Shown here: piece by piece, positions 1-6,049 of the stretch
How positions within the stretch are numbered: the stretch's first letter is position 1
Layout: each line of letters begins with the position of its first letter
From: Candidatus Firestoneibacteriota bacterium
Lineage (GTDB): Bacteria > Oederibacteriota > JAAXVQ01
Direction of reading: 5' to 3'
DNA: 8,226 bases
NCBI GenBank assembly: GCA_013335425.1
Contig: JAAXVQ010000077.1
Span: 1-8,226 of the forward strand
Notes under the pieces: generated by a model
Databases searched by the model: none
What the model saw: only the letters and a program-made list of their open reading frames with translations
What the model was told of the DNA's origin: nothing
Program-made: the position numbers and the translations under genes

Positions 1-61
1 TAAAGCCGGAAGCGTCTTCCAGGTAACCGCGAATGACGGTTTGATCGCGCTTAATCAGCAT
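1..61 (-). CDS. N-terminal fragment of a leftward gene, possibly FAD-linked oxidase (partial)
   Basis: On the minus strand an ATG at 61-59 opens a frame that stays open to the window edge and encodes MLIKRDQTVIRGYLEDASGF. The pattern of a short basic/acidic start followed by 'YLEDAS' resembles, from memory, the N-terminus of FAD-linked oxidases of the glycolate oxidase/D-lactate dehydrogenase type, in which the flavin-binding domain follows. Only 20 residues are visible, so that assignment is tentative. The Shine-Dalgarno sequence is weak: a GCGGA lies about seven bases upstream of the ATG on that strand. The gene is divergent from queH and would share the 62-189 regulatory region. It could also be an unrelated hypothetical protein. 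Confidence 0.4.
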   Translation of the reverse strand, partial: MLIKRDQTVIRGYLEDASGF

Positions 62-152
62 GCCTAAGTCCGCTTTCAAAAGTTTTGGCAGGGAGCCATC
101 CGGCCCGGAACAGTCGCACGTATTCCCGGTCGTGATCTTAGCATACTTTTAC

Positions 153-170
153 CTTGCGCCCGAGCGCAAG
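153..170. repeat. Perfect 7-bp inverted repeat over the queH -35 region
   Basis: CTTGCGC (153-159), loop CCGA (160-163) and GCGCAAG (164-170) form a perfect dyad. It overlaps the proposed -35 and the spacer of the queH promoter. It is not followed by a T-run on either strand, and the genes on both sides point away from it, so an operator is more likely than a terminator. The bound factor is unknown. Confidence 0.5.
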
Positions 171-183
171 AACTTTCTATAAT
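154..183 (+). promoter_or_regulatory. Sigma-70-type promoter of queH with perfect -10, giving a leaderless start
   Basis: A perfect TATAAT lies at 178-183. Eighteen bases upstream is TTGCGC (154-159), a 3/6 match to the -35 consensus. If -10 occupies -12 to -7, then +1 is base 190, which is the A of the queH ATG, so the transcript would have no leader. No Shine-Dalgarno sequence is visible before 190, which agrees with leaderless initiation. The -35 and part of the spacer lie inside the CTTGCGC/GCGCAAG dyad at 153-170, so a regulator could compete with polymerase there. The position is inferred from consensus only. Confidence 0.6.
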
Positions 184-189
184 CCTTCC

Positions 190-732
190 ATGATCCTTCA
201 TCCCCGCATATTGCTGCATATCTGCTGCGCGCCGGATTCCACCGCCGTGTTTGAAAGATTGGCTGCGGATTATGACGTTGTAGGCTATTTTCACAACCCC
301 AACATCCACCCGCTCGAGGAGTATGTCCGCCGAGCCGAGGAAGCCAAGCGCGTTGGCCGGATTTTGGGTTTTACGCTGGAACCGGCATTGTATGCGCCGG
401 ATGCCTGGGATCGCGCGGTCGCGGGTTTGGAAAACGAGCCCGAGACCGGGGCGCGCTGCACGGCATGTTTCCGGCATAACCTCATGGCCGCGGCCGCCAA
501 AGCCCGGGAACTGAAGATCTATTGGTTCACCACCACCTTGACCATTTCTCCGCACAAATCGTCGGCGCGCATCTTTGAAATCGGGCGGGAGGCGGCCGCC
601 GCCCACGGCGTTCGGTTTTTGGAAACGGATTTTAAGAAAAAGGACGGGTTTAAGCGCAGCCTGGAAATGTCCAAAGAATTGAACTTGTACCGGCAAAATT
701 ATTGCGGGTGCAAGTATTCGTTGCGTTCCTAA
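190..732 (+). CDS. queH: Epoxyqueuosine reductase QueH
   Basis: QueH performs the last step of queuosine synthesis, reducing epoxyqueuosine to queuosine at tRNA wobble position 34. It is the cobalamin-independent, iron-sulfur counterpart of QueG. The 180-residue protein matches the family (formerly DUF208) throughout: HICCAPD near residue 10 (C12, C13), YFHNPNIHP (33-41), a paired RCTAC (C90, C93), FTTTLTISPHKS (113-124), DFKKKDGFKRS (147-157) and the terminal YCGC (C172, C174). These cysteines are the metal ligands expected in the family. ATG 190 was chosen because the upstream in-frame TTG (154) lies inside the promoter, and family homology begins near MILHPRILLHICC. No Shine-Dalgarno is present, in keeping with a leaderless message. 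Queuosine precursor synthesis genes are not in the window. Confidence 0.92.
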   Translation: MILHPRILLHICCAPDSTAVFERLAADYDVVGYFHNPNIHPLEEYVRRAEEAKRVGRILGFTLEPALYAPDAWDRAVAGLENEPETGARCTACFRHNLMAAAAKARELKIYWFTTTLTISPHKSSARIFEIGREAAAAHGVRFLETDFKKKDGFKRSLEMSKELNLYRQNYCGCKYSLRS

Positions 733-742
733 TCACCGATTG

Positions 743-950
743 TTGGGGGCGTATCGCGATACGCCCGTACGAAAAGATAAAAAGGCTTTGTATGTCCGAA
801 TGGTAGGGGCGTATTGCGATACGCCCCTACGAAAAGATAAAAAGGTTTTGCAAGTCCGATCGGTAGGGGCATATTGCGATACGCCCGTACGAAAAGATAA
901 TAAGGCTTTGCAAGTCCGAATGGTAGGGGCGTATTGCGATACGCCCCTAC
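743..950. repeat. Four palindromic hairpins on an exact 60-bp period
   Basis: This fills the gap between queH and mutM. Four about 28-bp hairpins lie at 743-770, 803-830, 863-890 and 923-950, separated by three near-identical 32-bp spacers beginning GAAAAGATAA. Units 2 and 4 have a 12-bp perfect stem, GTAGGGGCGTAT/ATACGCCCCTAC, around loop TGCG. Unit 1 contains a perfect 20-bp palindrome at 747-766. Unit 3 has two stem mismatches. Because 60 is a multiple of three, reading frames stay open on both strands (GAYCDTPLR-like translations), but these are artefacts of the repeat. The hairpin resembles interspersed GTAGGGGCG...CGCCCCTAC palindromes that I recall from several bacterial phyla. Possible roles are mRNA stabilisation or attenuation between queH and mutM, or a REP/MITE-like mobile unit. 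Confidence 0.9.
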
Positions 951-978
951 GGGTAGGAAAAAAATATTAAGGACCCCC

Positions 979-1830
979 ATGCCCGAACTGCCTGAGGTCG
1001 AAACCATCCGCCGGGTTTTGGCGGAAAAAATCACGGGACACCGCATTGTCTCGGTTTCGGTCCACCACCCCAAACCTTTGGGTAAACAAAGCGTTGCCGA
1101 ATTGAAAGCCGGGCTGATTCATCAAAAAATTCAGGGCGTTGAACGCCGGGCCAAATTCCTGCTCGTTCGACTGGAGACGGGCGCCCTGCTGGTGCATTTG
1201 GGCATGACCGGGCAATTGTTCGCCCGGACCCGCGGCCAGAAAAATCCGCCGGGTTTGCCCACCCTGCCGGACAAGCACACCCACTTGGTGCTGGAATTGG
1301 ACCGCCAGGCGATAGTGTTTTTCCGCGACATCCGACGTTTCGGGCGCTTTCGTTGGCTGGCACCGGAGCGGGTCGCGCCTTACCTGGCGCACCTGGGACC
1401 CGAGCCCCTTTTACCGGAGTTCACCGTGGAGGGATTTCGAAAAGCCTTGGTCGGTCGGACAGCTTCCATCAAGGCGCTTTTGCTCAATCAGAAAATCGTT
1501 GCGGGTTTGGGAAACATCTATGTGGACGAGGCTTTGTTCCGTGCGGGCATAGCGCCGCAGACGAAAGGCGGAAAGCTCACGACTAAGCAAAACCTGCGGC
1601 TGCACGGCGCCATCCGGGAAGTTCTCCGAGAAGCCATCCGTTTTCGCGGAACCACGTTGTCGGATTATTTCGATCCCGAGAGTCGTCGGGGCGGATTTCA
1701 GGATCGATTGAAAGTCTATGGCCGCGAAGGCGAACCTTGCGTCACCTGCGGCACGCCCATTTCCAAAGGTGTGCTGGCGCAGCGGGGCACGCACTGGTGT
1801 GGAAAATGCCAACCGGTAGTCAGAAAATAG
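979..1830 (+). CDS. mutM: Formamidopyrimidine-DNA glycosylase (Fpg/MutM)
   Basis: This bifunctional base-excision repair enzyme removes 8-oxoguanine and formamidopyrimidines and cuts the DNA by beta/delta elimination. The 283-residue protein has the usual family length. It begins MPELPEVETI, giving the catalytic Pro2 and Glu3 (after Met removal P1/E2); Nei would read PEGPE. Other visible hallmarks are K59 in RRAKF, HLGMTG (73-78, with the intercalating Met), FRDIRRFG (115-122), GLGNIYVDEALFRAGIAP (176-193, helix-two-turn-helix), and a C-terminal zinc finger C254-X2-C257-X16-C274-X2-C277 with R269 just before its last pair. ATG 979 is preceded by AAGGA (969-973) at five bases. An upstream in-frame ATG at 934 lies inside the hairpin array and is not used. 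The last hairpin ends 28 bp upstream. It may be co-transcribed with queH. Confidence 0.96.
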   Translation: MPELPEVETIRRVLAEKITGHRIVSVSVHHPKPLGKQSVAELKAGLIHQKIQGVERRAKFLLVRLETGALLVHLGMTGQLFARTRGQKNPPGLPTLPDKHTHLVLELDRQAIVFFRDIRRFGRFRWLAPERVAPYLAHLGPEPLLPEFTVEGFRKALVGRTASIKALLLNQKIVAGLGNIYVDEALFRAGIAPQTKGGKLTTKQNLRLHGAIREVLREAIRFRGTTLSDYFDPESRRGGFQDRLKVYGREGEPCVTCGTPISKGVLAQRGTHWCGKCQPVVRK

Positions 1831-1858
1831 AAAATAGAGAGTAGAAAATAGAGCGGGC
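1831..1858. other. Short convergent gap with A-rich stutter and no terminator
   Basis: These 28 bp separate the stops of mutM and the convergent CDF transporter. AGAAAATAG occurs at 1822-1830, within the mutM end, and again at 1843-1851, with a further AAAATAGAG in between. This is a low-complexity stutter. No GC-rich stem with a T-run is visible for either gene. Confidence 0.5.
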
Positions 1859-2851
1859 TTACTTTTTACGGGCTTTAGCCTGGGTTTGGTGTTTTTGGTG
1901 TACGTGGGTCTGTTCGGCCGGGCTCAGCAGGCAGCCCTCGCGACAGACTTGACTGCAGTAGCCGTTGCAGGGTTCAATATGGATGGTTACGCTGGTGTTG
2001 TTTAATTTTTCCTCAATATGGCCCTCCAGATCGTCGGTGAGATCATGCGATGCTTCCAAGGTCATATGCCCGTTGACCAACAGGTGAAAGTCCACGAACC
2101 GGTCGGCGCCGGCTTTGCGCGTGCGCAGGCGGTGATACCCGCATACCGGCGGGACATGCCCGAAGATGATTTCCCGGACCCATTTGATTTCCGCAGGTTC
2201 CAGCGCAGTGTCCAACAAGTCACGTCCGGACTGCAGGGTCAAATCGTAAGCCGCCCTGACAATCAACAGCGCCACGCCGATGGCGGCCACGGGATCCAGC
2301 CATTGCAAATTGATGCCGGGAAACACCTTTTTCCCAGCCCACATGCACGCCAGCCCCCCCATGACGCCCATCGAGGTCCATACATCCGTGCGCAGGTGCC
2401 AGGCATCAGCCTGCAGGGCCATGGAATCGGTTTCCTTGCCCACTTTAAACAGCAGGTTGGAAACGACCATGTTCATCACAGCCGAAAAAAACATGACCAA
2501 CACGCCCCAACCGGCTTCGTCCAAAAGGCGGGGGTGCAGCAGTTTTTGAATGGCTTCATAGATGATCCAACCGGCGGCTAAAAAAATAAGCAGTGCTTCT
2601 ATGGTCCCGGAAATGTTTTCGATTTTTCCATGGCCGAAGGGATGATCCTTGTCTGCGGGTTTGCCCGAGGTGCGGACCGCCACCAAGGCAATGATCGCGG
2701 CCACCAAGTCCACGCCCGAATGAATGGCTTCTGAAATTACCGAGACCGAGCCGATGAGGACACCCACAAAAATTTTGGCCAGTACTAAAAACGTGTTGGA
2801 GATCACCGAAAACGTGGCCACGAGGGTTTTTTTATTTTGTAAGCTGATCAT
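1859..2851 (-). CDS. Cation diffusion facilitator (FieF-like) divalent metal exporter
   Basis: This is an inner-membrane proton-coupled exporter of Zn2+, Fe2+ or similar ions. The 330-residue protein has the CDF plan: about six hydrophobic helices (residues 10-200), then a cytoplasmic metal-binding domain. Metal site A is complete: H44-S-G-V-D48 in the second helix and DAWH152LRTD156 in the fifth. DHPFGHGK (69-76) follows the third segment. H44 in place of the first Asp of FieF is the HxxxD form often associated with zinc selectivity. The C-terminal domain keeps FieF-type ligands: H240 in YHRLRTR, H256, H269 and H291. An unusual tail follows, C295-X3-C299-X3-C303-X3-C307, then H316, H318 and H321 and a basic end. 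The gene is convergent with mutM and divergent from the pilus operon. No strong Shine-Dalgarno is seen before the ATG at 2851. The substrate is not determined. Confidence 0.9.
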   Translation of the reverse strand: MISLQNKKTLVATFSVISNTFLVLAKIFVGVLIGSVSVISEAIHSGVDLVAAIIALVAVRTSGKPADKDHPFGHGKIENISGTIEALLIFLAAGWIIYEAIQKLLHPRLLDEAGWGVLVMFFSAVMNMVVSNLLFKVGKETDSMALQADAWHLRTDVWTSMGVMGGLACMWAGKKVFPGINLQWLDPVAAIGVALLIVRAAYDLTLQSGRDLLDTALEPAEIKWVREIIFGHVPPVCGYHRLRTRKAGADRFVDFHLLVNGHMTLEASHDLTDDLEGHIEEKLNNTSVTIHIEPCNGYCSQVCREGCLLSPAEQTHVHQKHQTQAKARKK

Positions 2852-3011
2852 AAATCAAGACGCCAATTCTTAAGATGGGCCGTCGGTTGCGCGGCCGGGG
2901 CGAAATTATGCAACGATTTTTTGTTGAATCGGTCTAATTGTACGGTAATCCTCGAAAATTGGGAAACACTTTTCGGACGTTTTTGGGAAAAACCTTGAAA
3001 TTAAAGGATAA
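2852..3011. promoter_or_regulatory. Divergent intergenic region upstream of CDF gene and Tad operon
   Basis: This 160-bp non-coding region must carry promoters for both flanking genes. A weak plus-strand candidate is TTGTTG (2921-2926), a 17-bp spacer and GGTAAT (2944-2949). It also holds a dyad CGAAAA/TTTTCG (2953-2958/2970-2975), a hairpin GTTTTT-GGG-AAAAAC (2979-2993), and TTGGGAAA repeated at 2959-2966 and 2983-2990 (24 bp apart). These could be binding sites governing pilus expression. No sigma-54 type -24/-12 element was recognised. Confidence 0.35.
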
Positions 3012-3404
3012 ATGGGGTATACACCTTACATGATCGCGATCTTTCGCTGCGTCAAAGCCCAAGCCATGGTCGAAGCCGCTCTTGCGGTGCCCATACTTAT
3101 TTTGCTCTTTGCCGGGTGCGTACAGCTCCTGCAAATCGGCATCGGGCACATCGTGGTTATGGAAGCGGCCTATGAGGCCAATCGCCAGGTCGTCCTGGAC
3201 CTGGGCAAAACCGACAATGCCCTGCGTGTGGCCCAAGAGATTTGCAGAACCATCAGCCCCGGGCTTACCGAGTACGACCGGGACCACGCCACGGTTATCC
3301 ACCACCTGCGGGCCATTTTCCCGGTGATTAAAAAAATAGACATCGTTCATTCCTGCAGTCCCCGGATTTTCGGGTCCGACGAAACTCAGGACCCGGGTCT
3401 ATGA
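3012..3404 (+). CDS. TadE-like minor pilin (pseudopilin) of the Tad/Flp pilus
   Basis: This is a small membrane-anchored protein of the TadE family, an accessory pilin-like subunit needed for Flp pilus assembly. The 130-residue sequence starts with a 16-residue leader, then QAMVEAALAVPILILLFAG (17-35), the typical TadE 'QaxVExAL' motif running into one transmembrane helix. If processed like a prepilin, cleavage would be between A16 and Q17, placing E21 at mature position +5. The rest is a soluble region with two cysteines (C78 and C115). ATG 3012 is preceded by AAAGGA (3003-3008) at a tight three bases. ATG 3030 would give a ten-residue leader but has only a distant GGGG, so 3012 is preferred with modest confidence. 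It is the first gene of the operon, and its stop overlaps the next start (ATGA, 3401-3404). Confidence 0.8.
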   Translation: MGYTPYMIAIFRCVKAQAMVEAALAVPILILLFAGCVQLLQIGIGHIVVMEAAYEANRQVVLDLGKTDNALRVAQEICRTISPGLTEYDRDHATVIHHLRAIFPVIKKIDIVHSCSPRIFGSDETQDPGL

Positions 3405-4195
3405 ACCTGGGAAGACGTTTAAGACGGGGGGAAGAAGGGCAAGTCTTGTACATGACCCTGGTGGCCATGTTGCTGCTGGCGGCGTTTACTCTGGTGCTGG
3501 TCAACGTAATTTATATGTGCGTGTTGAAAGTTAAAGTTCAAAACGCGGCCGACAACCTGGCCCTCTCGGCGGCGGTTATGAAAGCGCGCGTTTTGAACAA
3601 AATCACGAACCTCAACGCGATTTTATACGTCGTTGTGCAGGAAGGCGGCCGCATTCCCAACTCCCCCTACAGCAATGATGCGGAGTTCTTTGCCATGGCG
3701 GCGGTCGACGCTTTGACCTCCGGTTGGATGCAATTCGTGGTGGCGCAGTACAATTGGAATATTTATCACGATCACTATTTGGACCGCATTGCTGCGGCCA
3801 ATGGGATTGAAGATGCCACGCACCGGGTGAAGATTTTTCCCCTCGAGATGAATGCGCTCACGCATTTTCAAGTCAACCTAATGCAGGTGATGTATACCCA
3901 CAACATGTTCTATCCGCCCCCGCCGGGGCTCATGGGGCCTTTTCCCTTTGTGAGCAGCGTCGAGCCGATGGCGACGCCTTGGTGGGTGCAAACCCGGGTG
4001 GAGTGGCCCACCCGGGGTGAGGCAATCGGTTTTAAAAATTTGAAAGTGAAGTTGCCGGATATTGTCGCACGCGCGCGCGCGGAAGTGTTTGACACGGGCC
4101 TGCCGACACCCTATGCGCATGATTGGCAAACCCGTTTGATCCAACCGGATGAAAGCTATGACGAGCAAATGAAGAACAACGACTGGATTTGGTAG
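3401..4195 (+). CDS. TadG/TadE-like pilus assembly membrane protein
   Basis: The 264-residue protein has a basic N-terminus (RRLRRGEEGQ) leading into a transmembrane helix at about residues 14-38, then KVQNAADNLALSAA (about 44-57). That matches the 'QNAADxAALA' segment after the membrane helix in TadG-type Flp assembly proteins. The remaining about 200 residues form an exported domain I do not recognise, including a PPPPG stretch near residue 173. TadG proteins often carry a C-terminal von Willebrand A domain; none is visible and the protein is short. The position matching Glu+5 of prepilins is Met (G13-QVLYM), so peptidase processing is not expected. The start overlaps the tadE-like stop by 4 bp, indicating translational coupling, with CAGGA (3387-3391) nine bases upstream. 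The stop lies 25 bp before cpaB. The family call rests on the N-terminal pattern and context. Confidence 0.7.
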   Translation: MNLGRRLRRGEEGQVLYMTLVAMLLLAAFTLVLVNVIYMCVLKVKVQNAADNLALSAAVMKARVLNKITNLNAILYVVVQEGGRIPNSPYSNDAEFFAMAAVDALTSGWMQFVVAQYNWNIYHDHYLDRIAAANGIEDATHRVKIFPLEMNALTHFQVNLMQVMYTHNMFYPPPPGLMGPFPFVSSVEPMATPWWVQTRVEWPTRGEAIGFKNLKVKLPDIVARARAEVFDTGLPTPYAHDWQTRLIQPDESYDEQMKNNDWIW

Positions 4196-4220
4196 ACCAT
4201 CATTTTGCCGGGAGGCAGCC

Positions 4221-5033
4221 ATGAACAAGCAAACCCTGATTGCCTTGGTGCTGGCGGCGGCCGCCGCACTGATGTCCTATTACTATTTGTCGGAAAAGGA
4301 AGACGCGGTGCGGGCCGATGTGTCGCCGGTCAAAGTGCTCATTGCCAAAAAACCGATTCCCCGGGGAGGCAGGCTGACGCTCGACAAGCTGACCATCCAG
4401 GAGATCCCCGGCGCCTATGTCATGCCCGGAGCGGTTTCCGCTTCCAATCAGGAAAACTTGCTCAAGCAATGGAACGACTTCAGCGGCCAGTTCGCCGTGG
4501 TGCCCATCGCCAAGGGTGAACAGATTTTGCCCAACAAGCTCTCCAAACTTTTGCCGGGTTTTGCCGGGGTTGTGCCCGAGGGCATGCGGATCATGACGTT
4601 TGCTTTGGAGGCGGCCGCGGCCGTGGGCGGGCATTTAAAACCCGGCAACCATGTCGATGTGCTGGGAACCTTTGACTTTCAGTTTAAGGGCGTCAAACGC
4701 TTGACCACGGTGGTTTTGTCCCAAGATCTGCTGATCACGGGCGTGGGGGACGAGACCACGGCCGACCGCGGTAAGGACAAGCCGGCCTCCTATTCCGCTT
4801 CCCAGGGCGGGACGATGATTTCCCTGGCCCTGACCCCCGAGGACGCCGTGCGTCTGAGCCTGGCGGAAAAAGAGGGCTCCCTGAAGCTGGCGTTGCGTTC
4901 GTTGGGGGATGAGGACAAGCTAAGTCTTCCTGACCAGAGCTTGGGCACGGTACTGGGCCCTCTAATGCGCACGCAGGCGGACGACATCAAGTCCGCCCCA
5001 CGCCGGTTGGAGATCATCAAAGGGTTGCAATAG
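4221..5033 (+). CDS. cpaB: Flp pilus assembly protein CpaB/RcpC
   Basis: CpaB/RcpC is a periplasmic, inner-membrane-anchored protein that works with the Tad secretin in pilus assembly and stability. The 270 residues are normal for the family. A single N-terminal membrane anchor spans about 5-23. An SAF-type domain follows (about 37-108) with PVKVLIAKKPIPRGGRLT and the IPGAYVMPGAV segment that usually follows. The RcpC/CpaB domain (about 118-235) shows VPEGMRIMTFALEAAAAVGGHLKPGNHVDVL, then LSQDLLITGVG and ISLALTPEDAVRLSLAEKEGSLKLALR. ATG 4221 has GGGAGG (4210-4215) five bases upstream. It sits directly before the secretin gene, the usual cpaB-cpaC order, with a 26-bp gap. Confidence 0.93.
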   Translation: MNKQTLIALVLAAAAALMSYYYLSEKEDAVRADVSPVKVLIAKKPIPRGGRLTLDKLTIQEIPGAYVMPGAVSASNQENLLKQWNDFSGQFAVVPIAKGEQILPNKLSKLLPGFAGVVPEGMRIMTFALEAAAAVGGHLKPGNHVDVLGTFDFQFKGVKRLTTVVLSQDLLITGVGDETTADRGKDKPASYSASQGGTMISLALTPEDAVRLSLAEKEGSLKLALRSLGDEDKLSLPDQSLGTVLGPLMRTQADDIKSAPRRLEIIKGLQ

Positions 5034-5059
5034 CGCCGGGGGAGAAGCGGGGAATTTAA

Positions 5060-6040
5060 ATGGTTTCAATGACACCAAGGGGGCATTTCATGCACAGGGC
5101 AATGAGGGTGACGGTATTTTTGCTTTTTATATGGATGACGGCCACCGCAGCTTGGGCCGGAGCGGACCTGACGTTGACCAGCGGCGGTGCCAAGGTCATC
5201 GGAGTTAAATCTCCGGAAAAAGTCGCCATCGGCAACCCGGAAATCGCAGACGTCAAACAAATCAGCGGGGAAGAACTTTTACTGACCGGCAAGACCATCG
5301 GCTCGACCACGTTGATCATTTGGTTCCCGGACGGGCACAAAGACATTTCCACCGTAATCGTTTCCGCTGGCAAATCGGCGCAAACCATGATCCAGGTGGA
5401 TGTCCAGGTGCTCGAGATCAATCATAACGAAGGCGATAATTTCGGACTCAACTGGGATGGTATTTTGGGTACGGCCGGCGAGCTGACGCTGGCGGAGACG
5501 GAAGCGCCCTTGAAAGCCATAGGCACCTTACAGCGCGGCAAGCTCAACTTGCTGCTGAAATTGCTGGTGGAAAAAGGCCATGCCAAGGTGCTGGCGCGCC
5601 CCAAACTGTTGACCTTGTCCGGGCGCAAGGCGTCCTTTTCTTCCGGGGGCGAGGTGCCCTATGCCACCACCGGCAGCAACGGTCAATCCAATGTGGAGTG
5701 GAAAAAATACGGTGTCAACCTGGACGTGCTGCCTACGGCCAACGACACGGGCAGCATCAATGCGGAGATCCGCGCGGAAGTGTCCGAAATTGATTATACG
5801 CATTTGGTGCAGAACAACCCGGCCATTAAAACCCGCTGGGCTTCAACCACCATCCATGTCAATCCCGATGCCACGGTTGTCATCGGCGGATTGATCCAGG
5901 AAAAAGATCAGACCATTTACCAGGGCGTGCCTTTGTTGATGGACATACCCGTGCTGGGGTATTTGTTCAAGTCCACGACCATCATTCAGGAAGAGTCCGA
6001 GCTGGTTATTTTTGTGACGCCGCATCTGGTGGGCCGATAA
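5060..6040 (+). CDS. cpaC: Compact Tad-type secretin CpaC/RcpA
   Basis: This is the outer-membrane channel through which the Flp pilus exits. In order: a signal peptide with hydrophobic core VTVFLLFIW and probable cleavage after AWA (residue 33), a pilus/T2SS secretin N-terminal domain (about 36-104, TSGGAKVIGVKSPEKVAIGNPEIADV), and the secretin domain (about 110-324) with GHAKVLARPKLLTLSGRKASF, VVIGGLIQ, PLLMDIPVLGYLFKS and ELVIFVTPHLV. At 326 residues it is shorter than many CpaC/RcpA proteins. The N-terminal domain runs almost directly into the secretin domain, with no room for the BON domain often found between them. Two starts are credible: ATG 5060 (GGGGA at 5049-5053, six bases) and ATG 5090 (AAGGGGG at 5077-5083, six bases), the latter giving a more standard signal peptide. 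The outer one is listed. The 160-bp gap after it is odd for this operon. Confidence 0.93.
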   Translation: MVSMTPRGHFMHRAMRVTVFLLFIWMTATAAWAGADLTLTSGGAKVIGVKSPEKVAIGNPEIADVKQISGEELLLTGKTIGSTTLIIWFPDGHKDISTVIVSAGKSAQTMIQVDVQVLEINHNEGDNFGLNWDGILGTAGELTLAETEAPLKAIGTLQRGKLNLLLKLLVEKGHAKVLARPKLLTLSGRKASFSSGGEVPYATTGSNGQSNVEWKKYGVNLDVLPTANDTGSINAEIRAEVSEIDYTHLVQNNPAIKTRWASTTIHVNPDATVVIGGLIQEKDQTIYQGVPLLMDIPVLGYLFKSTTIIQEESELVIFVTPHLVGR

Positions 6041-6049
6041 CCAGTTTAT

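Noticed and set aside
154..189. TTG start giving QueH a 12-residue N-terminal extension
   Set aside because: TTG 154 lies within the proposed -35 and hairpin, the extension includes the -10, and QueH homology starts at the ATG at 190.
743..950. CRISPR array (28-bp palindromic repeats with 32-bp spacers)
   Set aside because: The spacing looks CRISPR-like, but the three spacers are near-identical to each other (3-5 differences), the palindromes vary between units, and no cas gene is nearby. It is a tandem 60-bp repeat.
934..978. Upstream in-frame ATG for mutM
   Set aside because: It lies in the last hairpin. Fpg needs MPELPE at its very N-terminus because the Pro is the catalytic nucleophile, and ATG 979 has its own Shine-Dalgarno.
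729..1073. Repeat-protein reading frames on both strands (GAYCDTPLR / GAYRNTPLP motifs)
   Set aside because: The 60-bp period is divisible by three, so frames stay open on both strands automatically. The translations mirror the palindrome and have no independent coding evidence.
2018..2581. 187-codon plus-strand frame opposite the CDF gene
   Set aside because: It is a shadow of a well-supported CDF gene. The translation shows no recognisable domain and is rich in Gln/His as expected of an antisense frame.
4090..4220. Missing Flp major pilin hidden between tadG-like and cpaB
   Set aside because: The gap is only 25 bp. No small frame with a GxxxxEY-type prepilin motif was found in the window's gaps, so the pilin must be elsewhere.
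6026..6044. Terminator after cpaC (CTGGT/ACCAG stem)
   Set aside because: The stem is only five base pairs with a nine-base loop, and the following TTTATG is not a T-run.
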